Positions 1 to 5,881 of a stretch of DNA of 7,876 nucleotides are shown one piece after another. A program made the translations under genes and the position numbers. The notes under the pieces are model-generated. The model was not told where the DNA came from. It ran no database searches and saw only the letters and a program-made list of their open reading frames with translations. How positions within the stretch are numbered: position 1 is the stretch's first letter; each line of letters starts with the position of its first letter. This DNA comes from Brevundimonas sp. (GTDB lineage Bacteria; Pseudomonadota; Alphaproteobacteria; Caulobacterales; Caulobacteraceae), in assembly GCA_020253595.1 (NCBI GenBank), contig JADCBH010000159.1, forward strand, positions 1 to 7,876, written 5' to 3'.

Positions 1-1325
1 AGGGCCTTCAAACCTCCGAGATCGCTGCGATCCAGCGTGATGTCGCCGCCGTGACTGCGCGCGACATCACGGGCGATAGCCAGACCCAGGCCCACGCCCT
101 TGCGGTTCTGGTTGCGGCTCTCGTCGAGGCGGCTGAAGGGGCGGAAGGCCTCTTCATGCATCTCCTGCGGGATGCCAGGGCCGTCGTCCTCGACCGCGAT
201 CTCGACACCGCCCGACGGCAGGGCACGGGCCGACAGGCGGACATGCTCTCCATGCGAGGCCGCATTGCCCACCAGATTGGCCAGGGCCCGCTTGAAGGCG
301 AGGGGGCGCAGGGTCGCGCTCAGTCCTCTGGGTGACGCGATCTCGACCTCGGCACCCGCCCGTTTCACATCCTCGCCGGCGGCGCTCAGCAGAACAGTCA
401 GGTCGACGGTCTGGGGCGTCTCTCCGGCCTCGCCCCGGGCGAAGGCCAGATATTCGTCGATCATGTGCTCCATCTCGTCGAGGTCGCCCTTCATCGCGGC
501 CTGGCGCTTGAAGGGAGGGGCCAACGCCAGTTCCAGCCGCAGCCGGGTCAGGGGTGTCCTCAGGTCATGGCTGACGGAAGCCAGGAGCGCGGTTCGCTGG
601 TCGATGTGTCGCTGAATGCGGTCGCGCATATCCATGAAGGCTGCCGCCGCCTGACGGACCTCGCGCGCGCCGTGCGGCTTGAAGCGTGTTGTGACCTCGC
701 CGCGCCCGAAGGCCTCAGCCGCGTCGGCCAGACGTTCGATCGCCCGGACCTGGTTCCTGATGAACAGGATCGCCACGCCCATCAGCAGTGCCGTGGCCAG
801 CATCAGCCACAGGACGAAGATGTGGGCCTGGGTCGCGACGGCGCGTTCGCGCGGCGCGATGATGCGCAGAACACCGTCCCTCTGCTGGACCTGGATGTCG
901 ACGTAGGCGGGGTAGCGCGTGGTGTCGAACCAGAACGGCTGGTCCAGACGGCTGGCCAGCGCCGCTTCCAGCGTGCGGTCCACCACGCCGATAGGGCCTC
1001 GTCGCGGTTCCACCGGCAGGACGGCAACCGGGCGTAGCGCGACCGACAGCTGCATGGAACGCTCGGCCTGGTCGCTGATCTTGGCGAGGTTCGCTGCCGT
1101 CGGCTCGTCGCGATAACTCTCGGCCGCCCAGGCGATGTCGCCCGCGAGGCCTTCGGACAGGCGGGCGGTGACCGTCTGCCAGTGCATGTCGAAGAAGGCC
1201 CAGGTCACCGCGCCCTGCATGATCAGAACCGGCAGCACGATGATCAGCAGCGACCGTCCCCACAGGCTCGTCGGCAGGCGGCGCTTCAGGATCCGCGCGA
1301 CGACGGGGAAGGGGAGTAGGCGCAT
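1..1325 (-). CDS. EnvZ-type membrane sensor histidine kinase (3' end cut by window edge)
   Basis: Inner-membrane sensor kinase that should autophosphorylate on His and pass the phosphate to the OmpR-type regulator encoded just upstream on the same strand. My reading of the minus strand gives 441 codons before the edge. A first membrane segment lies at about residues 24-45, a periplasmic region at 46-166, a second membrane segment at about 167-190 and a HAMP linker at about 190-243. The H-box SVSHDLRTPLTR has His253 and the HxxxT form (Thr257) typical of kinases that also act as phosphatases. N-box residues are Asn350 and Asn354, the G1 box is DDGPGIP (380-386), the F-box is around 394-400, and the G2 box GVGLGLAIA starts at 410. 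Only a few C-terminal residues should be missing. The start is ATG at 1325; an in-frame GTG at 1331 is possible. The stimulus is unknown; EnvZ similarity does not prove osmosensing. Confidence 0.95.
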   Translation of the reverse strand, partial: MRLLPFPVVARILKRRLPTSLWGRSLLIIVLPVLIMQGAVTWAFFDMHWQTVTARLSEGLAGDIAWAAESYRDEPTAANLAKISDQAERSMQLSVALRPVAVLPVEPRRGPIGVVDRTLEAALASRLDQPFWFDTTRYPAYVDIQVQQRDGVLRIIAPRERAVATQAHIFVLWLMLATALLMGVAILFIRNQVRAIERLADAAEAFGRGEVTTRFKPHGAREVRQAAAAFMDMRDRIQRHIDQRTALLASVSHDLRTPLTRLRLELALAPPFKRQAAMKGDLDEMEHMIDEYLAFARGEAGETPQTVDLTVLLSAAGEDVKRAGAEVEIASPRGLSATLRPLAFKRALANLVGNAASHGEHVRLSARALPSGGVEIAVEDDGPGIPQEMHEEAFRPFSRLDESRNQNRKGVGLGLAIARDVARSHGGDITLDRSDLGGLKA

Positions 1326-1352
1326 GGTCACCCCTCTCCCAGAGGGAGAGGG
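1326..1352 (-). promoter_or_regulatory. Kinase ribosome-binding site inside a palindromic hairpin
   Basis: Read on the minus strand, CCCTCTCCC, a 3-base loop and GGGAGAGGG form a perfect 9-bp hairpin that ends a few bases before the kinase ATG. The purine-rich second arm, GGGAGAGGGG, is the only Shine-Dalgarno-like sequence before the start, so the ribosome-binding sequence is part of the repeat and would be paired in the folded mRNA. The sequence pattern is seen directly; an effect on translation is inferred. Confidence 0.5.
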
Positions 1353-1502
1353 CTTGAGGCTCGGAGAGCGGAGCGATCCGCAAGCCGAAAGGGTGAGGGG
1401 TTACGGTGCCAACCGGTAATCGCGAAACCCCTCACCCTTTCGCGCAAGTCCGATCGCCCGATGGGCTCTCGGGCGCTCAAGCCCTCTCCCTCCGGGAGAG
1501 GG
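1332..1502. repeat. Head-to-head pair of dispersed palindromic repeats (REP/MITE-like)
   Basis: Two imperfect copies of a unit of about 71-77 bases lie in inverted orientation, at 1332-1402 and 1426-1502, around a 23-base centre. Both outer ends carry the same palindrome, CCCTCTCCC-NNN-GGGAGAGGG (1332-1352 and 1482-1502). Both inner ends share GAAAGGGTGAGGGGTT or its complement (1387-1402 and 1426-1441). The middles are diverged and differ by small gaps. It encodes no protein; reading through it yields the 'PLPLGEG' peptides often misannotated as genes. No transposase or obvious target duplication was seen. It fills the gap between response regulator and kinase, and in RNA could fold into one long hairpin. 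From memory, similar repeats are dispersed in Caulobacterales genomes; I could not verify the family. Confidence 0.85.
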
Positions 1503-1521
1503 AATTCTCGCGCGCGCCTCA

Positions 1522-2238
1522 TCAGTCCGGAGCCAGCATATAGCCCACGCCCCGCACGGTCTGGAGGTAGCGGGGGTTCTTGGGATCGACCTCCAGCTTC
1601 CTGCGCAGCCGGGTGACCTGAACGTCCACCGCCCGGCCGGTGATGTCGGCGGTGTCAGGCGACAGGTCCATGCGCTCGACCGGGGCATGGGCATTCAGCG
1701 CCAGGGTCTTGAGCAGCTGCGCTTCCGCCTCGGTCAGACGCATGGGCGCGCCATCCTTCGTCAGCTCGAGACGCTCCAGGTCGAACATCGCCGGACCCAG
1801 CTTGATCTCGCGCGGCATGATCGGTTTCACGCCCGTCCGCCTCAGGATGGCGTCGATCCGCAGTGCCAGCTCCTTGGGTTCGAAGGGTTTGGACATATAG
1901 TCGTCGGCACCACGCGACAGACCCTCGATCCGGTCGGCCGGTTCGCCGCGCGCGGTCAGCAGCAGGACCGGCGTGCGGGAAAGCTGGGCCTTGCTCCGCA
2001 CCCAGGTTGTGAGCTCAAGCCCGCTCTCGCCCGGCATCATGACGTCGAGCACGACCAGGTCGAACTCGATCAGCTCCATCAGACGGCGAGCCGCCGCCGC
2101 ATGCGCGGCACCGGTCACGCGATAGCCCTCTCGCGCCAAAAACTCCTTCAGGAGCTCGCGGATGCGGTCGTCGTCGTCGACGATCAGCAGGTGCCGGCCG
2201 ACGCCAGCCCCGGCAACGGGTCCGGACCGCCCGTTCAC
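1522..2238 (-). CDS. OmpR-family response regulator transcription factor
   Basis: DNA-binding response regulator, 238 residues, the usual length for OmpR/PhoB proteins. The receiver domain spans about residues 15-125: acidic pocket Asp21-Asp24, phosphoacceptor Asp65 in VVLDVMMPG, switch Thr95, and Lys117 in the SKPF motif. The C-terminal winged-helix domain spans about 140-237, with the family pattern DVQVTRLRRKLEVDP followed by YLQTVRGVGYML. The start is GTG (2236-2238), supported by GGAGG six bases upstream; no better start is visible. It is first in the operon with the EnvZ-type kinase, separated by the repeat-filled gap, and divergent from ilvE. In some alphaproteobacteria related regulators near ilvE are called PetR; that name is only a possibility here, because no MarR-type petP partner is in the window. 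Target genes cannot be read from the sequence. Confidence 0.96.
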   Translation of the reverse strand: MNGRSGPVAGAGVGRHLLIVDDDDRIRELLKEFLAREGYRVTGAAHAAAARRLMELIEFDLVVLDVMMPGESGLELTTWVRSKAQLSRTPVLLLTARGEPADRIEGLSRGADDYMSKPFEPKELALRIDAILRRTGVKPIMPREIKLGPAMFDLERLELTKDGAPMRLTEAEAQLLKTLALNAHAPVERMDLSPDTADITGRAVDVQVTRLRRKLEVDPKNPRYLQTVRGVGYMLAPD

Positions 2239-2268
2239 GCGCGGCCTCCGATTCTGATGTCCCCAGCG

Positions 2269-2297
2269 TTGACCTGAGGCGTTTGGAGAGCTCTAAC
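2269..2297 (+). promoter_or_regulatory. Probable housekeeping promoter of ilvE
   Basis: TTGACC (2269-2274) and TCTAAC (2292-2297) are separated by 17 bases, within the 88-base gap between the divergent response regulator and ilvE. This would start a transcript near 2304 with a leader of about 23 bases, leading into AGGAGA (2312-2317) and the ilvE ATG. The element fits the general alphaproteobacterial vegetative pattern. A GATTC (GANTC) site lies just upstream at 2250-2254. No convincing promoter was found for the regulator on the other strand. Confidence 0.55.
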
Positions 2298-2326
2298 CGC
2301 GAAATCTGCGCAGGAGACGTTGTTCA

Positions 2327-3205
2327 ATGGCCTTGGTCCCTTTCGACGATCGTGATGGCTGGATCTGGATGGACGGGGAATTCGTGCCCTGGCGGGAAGC
2401 GAAAACGCACGTTCTGACCCATGCCCTCCACTACGGTTCGTCGGTGTTCGAAGGGGAGCGTATGTATGGTGGCGAAATCTTCAAGCTGACCGAGCATTCC
2501 GAGCGTCTGGTGCGCTCGGCCGAGCTCCTGGACTTCACCCTCCCGTGGTCTGTCGCCGAGATCGACGCCGCCTGCAAGGCGACGTGCGAGAAGATGGGCA
2601 TGGAGGACGCCTATGTCCGTCCCGTCGCCTACCTCGGACCGGAGCAAACGTCCGTTTCGGCCCTCAACAACAAGCCGCACCTGGCCATCGCCGTCTGGGA
2701 TTGGCCCAGCTATTTCGACCCCGAGGTCAAGAAGAAGGGCATCCGTCTGGAGTGGGCCAAGTGGCGCCGCCCGGACCCGGCCACCGCCCCCACCACGGCC
2801 AAGGCCGCTGGTCTCTACATGATCTGCACCATGTCCAAGAACGCCGCCGAGAAGCGCGGTTTCTCCGATGCCATGATGCTGGACTGGCGCGGCTACGTCG
2901 CCGAGGCGACGGGCGCCAACGTCTTCTTCGTCCAGGACGGGGTGATCCACACGCCGGACGTGACCCACATCCTGAACGGCATCACACGCCAGACCGTGAT
3001 CGACATCGCCCGCGCCAAGGGCATCGAGGTCGTGGTTCGCCACATCCGTCCCGAGGAACTGTCGACCTTCAGCGAATGCTTCCTGACCGGCTCGGCCGCC
3101 GAGGTCACCCCGGTCCAGCAGATCGGCGAATACACCTTCACGCCGGGCGATCTCAGCCTGGGTCTGATGGAGGATTACGGCAAGTTGGTGCGGCGGATCG
3201 CCTGA
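2327..3205 (+). CDS. ilvE: Branched-chain amino acid aminotransferase
   Basis: Cytoplasmic PLP enzyme of the class IV aminotransferase fold. It interconverts leucine, isoleucine and valine with their 2-oxo acids using glutamate/2-oxoglutarate, the last step of their synthesis. The protein has 292 residues, near the usual family length of about 300. Visible signatures are HALHYGSSVFEG (32-43), Arg60 (phosphate-binding region), YVRPV with Arg98, the PLP Schiff-base lysine Lys159 in TTAKAAG (same number as the E. coli enzyme), Glu193 in VAEATGANVFFV, and LTGSAAEVTPV (253-263). YVRPV and the EATGANVFF block favour a branched-chain enzyme over D-amino acid transaminase or aminodeoxychorismate lyase. 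The start is ATG with AGGAGA nine bases upstream. It stands alone with its own promoter; the next gene is 281 bases away. Nothing is broken or missing. Confidence 0.95.
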   Translation: MALVPFDDRDGWIWMDGEFVPWREAKTHVLTHALHYGSSVFEGERMYGGEIFKLTEHSERLVRSAELLDFTLPWSVAEIDAACKATCEKMGMEDAYVRPVAYLGPEQTSVSALNNKPHLAIAVWDWPSYFDPEVKKKGIRLEWAKWRRPDPATAPTTAKAAGLYMICTMSKNAAEKRGFSDAMMLDWRGYVAEATGANVFFVQDGVIHTPDVTHILNGITRQTVIDIARAKGIEVVVRHIRPEELSTFSECFLTGSAAEVTPVQQIGEYTFTPGDLSLGLMEDYGKLVRRIA

Positions 3206-3213
3206 CGTCCGCT

Positions 3214-3228
3214 TGCGCCGACGGCGCA
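3214..3228 (+). terminator. Short GC hairpin after ilvE, possible weak terminator
   Basis: TGCGCC-GAC-GGCGCA is a perfect 6-bp stem with a 3-base loop, beginning eight bases after the ilvE stop codon. The following sequence is only moderately T-rich and has no clear U-run, so it may act as an mRNA 3' stabiliser rather than a strong intrinsic terminator. Confidence 0.35.
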
Positions 3229-3321
3229 CCTCGGTCTTCGTTCTGTGGTTCCGGGTTTGATCCGGCCATGGCATGGGCGGCTGCCCCGAAGACATCCGAC
3301 CTTTCAATCTTGCGACCGCTT

Positions 3322-3344
3322 TTGACGTGGCGCGCGGCTAGACT
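3322..3344 (+). promoter_or_regulatory. Weak candidate promoter upstream of the nucleoside transporter
   Basis: TTGACG (3322-3327) and TAGACT (within GGCTAGACT, ending at 3344) resemble the alphaproteobacterial -35 and -10 elements. The spacer is only 11 bases, shorter than usual, so this is tentative. If it is used, the mRNA leader would be about 135 bases and include the inverted repeat at 3385-3422. Confidence 0.3.
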
Positions 3345-3384
3345 GTCTCACGATCGACCGAGAGAGACGTCGTCAGATGAGAGA

Positions 3385-3422
3385 AGTGAGAGTCACTCCC
3401 ACGTCGATCGAAGACTCTCACT
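3385..3422. repeat. Perfect 10-bp inverted repeat with two GANTC sites
   Basis: AGTGAGAGTC (3385-3394) and its exact complement GACTCTCACT (3413-3422) flank an 18-base centre. Each arm contains a GANTC site (GAGTC at 3390-3394, GACTC at 3413-3417), the methylation target of CcrM in Caulobacterales. It lies in the 281-base gap between ilvE and the nucleoside transporter and could be a protein-binding operator or an mRNA stem-loop. Apart from this, the weak promoter, the ilvE hairpin and the small hairpins near 3460-3486, I see nothing definite in 3206-3486. Confidence 0.6.
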
Positions 3423-3452
3423 CTTGCCACGAGGGGATCGGTTCGCTTGAAC

Positions 3453-3486
3453 AGGAGGACCGGCGGGGGGCCGGACGGAAAGCCGT
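3453..3486 (+). promoter_or_regulatory. Transporter ribosome-binding region with two small hairpins
   Basis: The only strong Shine-Dalgarno sequence, AGGAGG (3453-3458), lies 28 bases before the transporter ATG, too far for normal use. The bases between form two small perfect hairpins: CCGGC-GGGGG-GCCGG (3460-3474) and ACGG-AAAG-CCGT (3475-3486). Folding of one or both could bring AGGAGG close to the start. Otherwise GGACGGA (3473-3479) may serve as a weak site. No upstream in-frame start exists, because an in-frame TGA sits at 3448-3450. Confidence 0.4.
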
Positions 3487-4758
3487 ATGTTCAGCGCCTT
3501 GAATCTGCAGAGCCTTGCCGGGCTCGTCGTTATCGTCGCGGCCTGCTGGCTTGTGTCGGAGAACAAGCGACGGTTTCCTTGGCGGCTGGCGCTCGGCGCG
3601 ATCGCCGTGCAGGCCGCGCTGATCCTGGCGCTTTTCGCCATCCCCGGATCGCAGGGCGTGCTCGCCGCCATAACCGGCGCGGTTGACGGACTGGCTCGGG
3701 CAACCGCTCGAGGCACCCAGTTCGTGTTCGGCTACCTGGCGGGCGGCGACCAGCCCTATGCGGTGACCAATGAGGCGGGGCTGTTTACCTTCGCCTTCAA
3801 CGTCCTGCCCTTGATCCTTGTCATCTCGGCGCTGTCGGCCCTGCTCTGGCACTGGCGGATTCTGAAGTGGATCACGCTGGGCTTCGGCTTCCTGTTTCAG
3901 CGCACGATGGGTCTGGGCGGCGCATCGGCGCTGGCGGTGGCGGCCAACATCTTCCTCGGCATGATCGAGAGCCCGATCGTCATCCGCGCCTACCTGGACA
4001 AGCTGACCCGATCCGAGATCTTCCTCATGATGGTCGTCGGCCTCGGCACGGTCGCCGGGTCCACCATGGTCGCCTATGCCTCGATCCTGTCTGCCGTTCT
4101 GCCGAACGCCGCCGGACACGTGCTGGTGGCCTCCATCGTTTCGGCCCCTGCTGGCATCCTGCTGGCACGCATCATCATCCCTGAAAAGCCGGGTGAGGGG
4201 GGCGAGACGGCGGACTACGGATCGGCGCTCAAGTACGACTCGGCCATCGACGCCATCGTGAAGGGCACGGCCGACGGCCTGATGGTCGTGCTGAACATCT
4301 CGGCGGTGCTGATCGTATTCGTGGCCTTCGTCGCCCTCGTGAACATCATGATCGGCGGGTTCTGGCTGTTCGACGCGCCCGTGACCGTCGAGCGAATGCT
4401 GGGCTGGCTCTTCATGCCGGTCGCCTGGCTGATCGGCGTGGACTGGTCGGAAGCGGGCAAGGCGGGCTGGCTGCTGGGCGTCAAGCTGACCCTGACCGAG
4501 TTCGTCGCCTTCATCGAACTGGGCAAGGTGCCGCTGGGCGACATGAGCGAGCGGACGCGGATGCTGCTGACCTATGCCCTGTGCGGTTTCGCCAACATCG
4601 GCTCTGTCGGCATCACCGTTACCGGCCTGTCCGTCCTGATCCCCGAGCGGCGCGAGGAAGTCCTTGGCATGGTCTGGAAGGCGCTGTTCGCAGGCTTCCT
4701 GACCACCCTGATGACGGCGGCGGTGGTCGGTGCCATGCCCGCGTCCATATTCGCCTGA
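3487..4758 (+). CDS. Concentrative nucleoside transporter (CNT/NupC family)
   Basis: Inner-membrane cation-coupled nucleoside uptake protein; 423 residues, normal for bacterial CNTs. The chain is hydrophobic with membrane helices at about residues 8-24, 34-53 and 103-121, then the conserved core. HP1-like region: GGASALAVAANIFLGMIESPIVI (about 144-166) with Glu161 at the family's substrate-binding glutamate. Next comes the gate and helix region GLGTVAGSTMVAYAS (185-199), then TEFVAF with Glu338, then CGFANIGSVGI (366-376) with Asn370 and Ser373, matching nucleoside-contact positions of the Vibrio CNT structure. Met159 sits where many CNTs have Gln (GQxE), so substrate preference may differ. 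The start is the first possible in-frame ATG. The GST gene follows after 17 bases, suggesting one transcript. Sodium or proton coupling cannot be decided by eye. Confidence 0.95.
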   Translation: MFSALNLQSLAGLVVIVAACWLVSENKRRFPWRLALGAIAVQAALILALFAIPGSQGVLAAITGAVDGLARATARGTQFVFGYLAGGDQPYAVTNEAGLFTFAFNVLPLILVISALSALLWHWRILKWITLGFGFLFQRTMGLGGASALAVAANIFLGMIESPIVIRAYLDKLTRSEIFLMMVVGLGTVAGSTMVAYASILSAVLPNAAGHVLVASIVSAPAGILLARIIIPEKPGEGGETADYGSALKYDSAIDAIVKGTADGLMVVLNISAVLIVFVAFVALVNIMIGGFWLFDAPVTVERMLGWLFMPVAWLIGVDWSEAGKAGWLLGVKLTLTEFVAFIELGKVPLGDMSERTRMLLTYALCGFANIGSVGITVTGLSVLIPERREEVLGMVWKALFAGFLTTLMTAAVVGAMPASIFA

Positions 4759-4775
4759 TCCGGAGAGCGTCTTCC

Positions 4776-5396
4776 ATGAAACTGTTCAGCAGCCATCGGG
4801 CACCCAATCCCCGCCGCGTCCGCTGGGTCATGGCCGAAAAGGGCATCGAGGACGTCGAGATCGTCCAGGTCGACATCATGGTCGGGGACCACAAGACGCC
4901 TGAGTACCGGGCCAAGGTCGGCGTGCCCCATGTCCCCGCGCTCGAGCTGGATGACGGGACGACGATCTCGGAATCCGTCGCCATCTGTCGCTATCTTGAG
5001 GCGCTGTATCCCGAGCCCAACCTGTTCGGCGTCGACGCCCGGGAACAGGCGATCATCGAGATGTGGACTCGCCGTTGCGAGTTCTATCTCGCCAACCCGA
5101 TCATGCTGAATGTGCGCCTGACGCATCCTGCGCTGGCGGCGATCGAGGCCCACCAGCAGCCCCAGGTCGCCGACTTCAACCGCGCCGCCGCCGAACGCTT
5201 CATGCGGACGCTGGACCGGCATCTCGCCGACCACGAATGGATCGCCGAGGACCGGTTCACGATCGCCGATATTGTCGGGGCTGTCGGGCTCGATTTCGCC
5301 CGTCTGGTCAAATACCGGCCGCCCGAGGAGCTGACGCATCTGAACCGGTGGCTGGACGCCTGTCGGGCGCGCCCGGCGGCCAAGGCGGGGGTCTGA
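4776..5396 (+). CDS. Glutathione S-transferase family protein
   Basis: Predicted soluble GST-fold protein, 206 residues, normal length. The N-terminal thioredoxin-like domain (about 1-77) has the opening KLFSSHRAPNPRRVR, the cis-proline motif VPAL (53-56) and the glutathione gamma-glutamyl contact motif Glu66-Ser67 in SESVAICRYLE. The all-helical C-terminal domain (about 88-200) contains the N-capping box FTIADI with Asp165. No cysteine sits in the N-terminal active-site loop; Ser5/Ser6 or Asn11 could serve. The start is ATG 4776, with GGAGAG nine to fourteen bases upstream (4762-4767); the longer upstream reading frame runs inside the transporter gene and is not used. It is probably cotranscribed with the transporter. 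The actual substrate is unknown; conjugation of electrophiles is a family-level statement only. Its stop codon abuts that of the opposing thioesterase gene. Confidence 0.92.
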   Translation: MKLFSSHRAPNPRRVRWVMAEKGIEDVEIVQVDIMVGDHKTPEYRAKVGVPHVPALELDDGTTISESVAICRYLEALYPEPNLFGVDAREQAIIEMWTRRCEFYLANPIMLNVRLTHPALAAIEAHQQPQVADFNRAAAERFMRTLDRHLADHEWIAEDRFTIADIVGAVGLDFARLVKYRPPEELTHLNRWLDACRARPAAKAGV

Positions 5397-5831
5397 TCAG
5401 CCGCGGGGCGTGAACTTCCGGATCACGCCGGAAAAGGTCATCAGGGTCCGGTCGCCCGTCGTGATCTGGCCACGCACGAAGATCAGCGAGCCACCGGCTC
5501 GCACGACTTCCCCGGTCGCCTCGATCAGCTCGCCGACGCGCGCTCCGTCGATGAAGGTCGAATCGAGCTGCACGGTCACGCCGTTCTTGCCCTCCATCTC
5601 CTGATAGGCGGTCTGGAACAGGGCGATGTCGGCAAACGTCATCAGGCAGCCACCGTGCATGCGGTCGCCGGCATTCATGTGCTTGGGCTCGGCACGAAAG
5701 GCGCAGCGCATGCGGCCGTCCGGATCGGGCCGGAAGTAGAACGGACCCACGACCTGGTCGAAGGTGCCGTGCAGGTCATAGGTCTGCCAGCCCTCGAACT
5801 CGCCTTCCGTGACCGTGACCTTGGCTACCAT
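5397..5831 (-). CDS. PaaI-family hotdog-fold thioesterase
   Basis: Single-domain hotdog acyl-CoA thioesterase of the PaaI/4HBT type, 144 residues from the chosen start, matching the family's usual 135-150. The signature HMNAGDRMHGGCLMTFADIA (51-70) contains Asn53, the oxyanion-loop His59-Gly60-Gly61 and the probable catalytic Asp68; the beta-strand pattern VTVQLDSTFIDGARVGE follows. It should hydrolyse an acyl- or aryl-CoA thioester in the cytoplasm; the substrate cannot be told. The start chosen is ATG 5831. A start at 5894 would add 21 residues (165 total) and overlap the divergent DUF3253 gene. Neither start has a strong Shine-Dalgarno sequence, so the start is the weakest part of this call. 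Genes on both sides are on the opposite strand, so it is probably transcribed alone. Confidence 0.9.
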   Translation of the reverse strand: MVAKVTVTEGEFEGWQTYDLHGTFDQVVGPFYFRPDPDGRMRCAFRAEPKHMNAGDRMHGGCLMTFADIALFQTAYQEMEGKNGVTVQLDSTFIDGARVGELIEATGEVVRAGGSLIFVRGQITTGDRTLMTFSGVIRKFTPRG

Positions 5832-5881
5832 TTGACCCGCTTCGACTTCTTTTCGATTCCGCAATGCAGCATATAGGACCG
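5832..5881. promoter_or_regulatory. Divergent intergenic region, thioesterase / DUF3253
   Basis: Fifty bases separate the two divergent start codons and must hold, or lie next to, both promoters. It is less GC-rich than its surroundings and contains an AT-rich core (CATATAGG, 5870-5877) that could act as a -10 element on either strand, and a GATTC (GANTC) site at 5855-5859. TTGACC (5832-5837) has no matching -10 at proper spacing. Exact promoters could not be assigned. Confidence 0.4.

Noticed and set aside
715..1383. Minus-strand 222-codon frame over the kinase gene
   Set aside because: It is in a different frame from the kinase, whose frame gives complete H, N, G1, F and G2 boxes. This one gives Arg/Ala/Gly-rich sequence and starts in the repeat.
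1328..1694. Two short minus-strand frames (1328-1522 and 1401-1694) crossing the repeat
   Set aside because: Their peptides ('PLPEGEG', 'PLPLGEG', 'RVRG') are the usual artefacts of translating this kind of palindromic repeat; the rest is an out-of-frame part of the response regulator.
3262..3282. Possible sigma-54 promoter (TGGCA...CTGC) upstream of the transporter
   Set aside because: The spacing between the GG and GC elements is one base too long and the -12 element is poor.
2324..3307. Long minus-strand open frame (327 codons) opposite ilvE
   Set aside because: It is exactly antisense to a clearly conserved ilvE. Its residues are low-complexity Gly/Arg/Asp-rich without any domain, as expected for a shadow frame in GC-rich DNA.
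2545..3450. Plus-strand 301-codon frame overlapping ilvE and its downstream gap
   Set aside because: Out-of-frame reading of ilvE, rich in Arg/Pro/Gly/His, with no recognisable domain; it extends into the gap only because stops are rare.
3206..3486. Purine or other known riboswitch in the transporter leader
   Set aside because: Searched because nucleoside transporters can be riboswitch-controlled, but no junction or pseudoknot pattern that I recognise is present; only simple hairpins are seen.
3418..4119. Minus-strand 233-codon frame opposite the nucleoside transporter
   Set aside because: Shadow of a clear membrane transporter gene; the sequence is Arg/Gln/Asp-rich with no domain.
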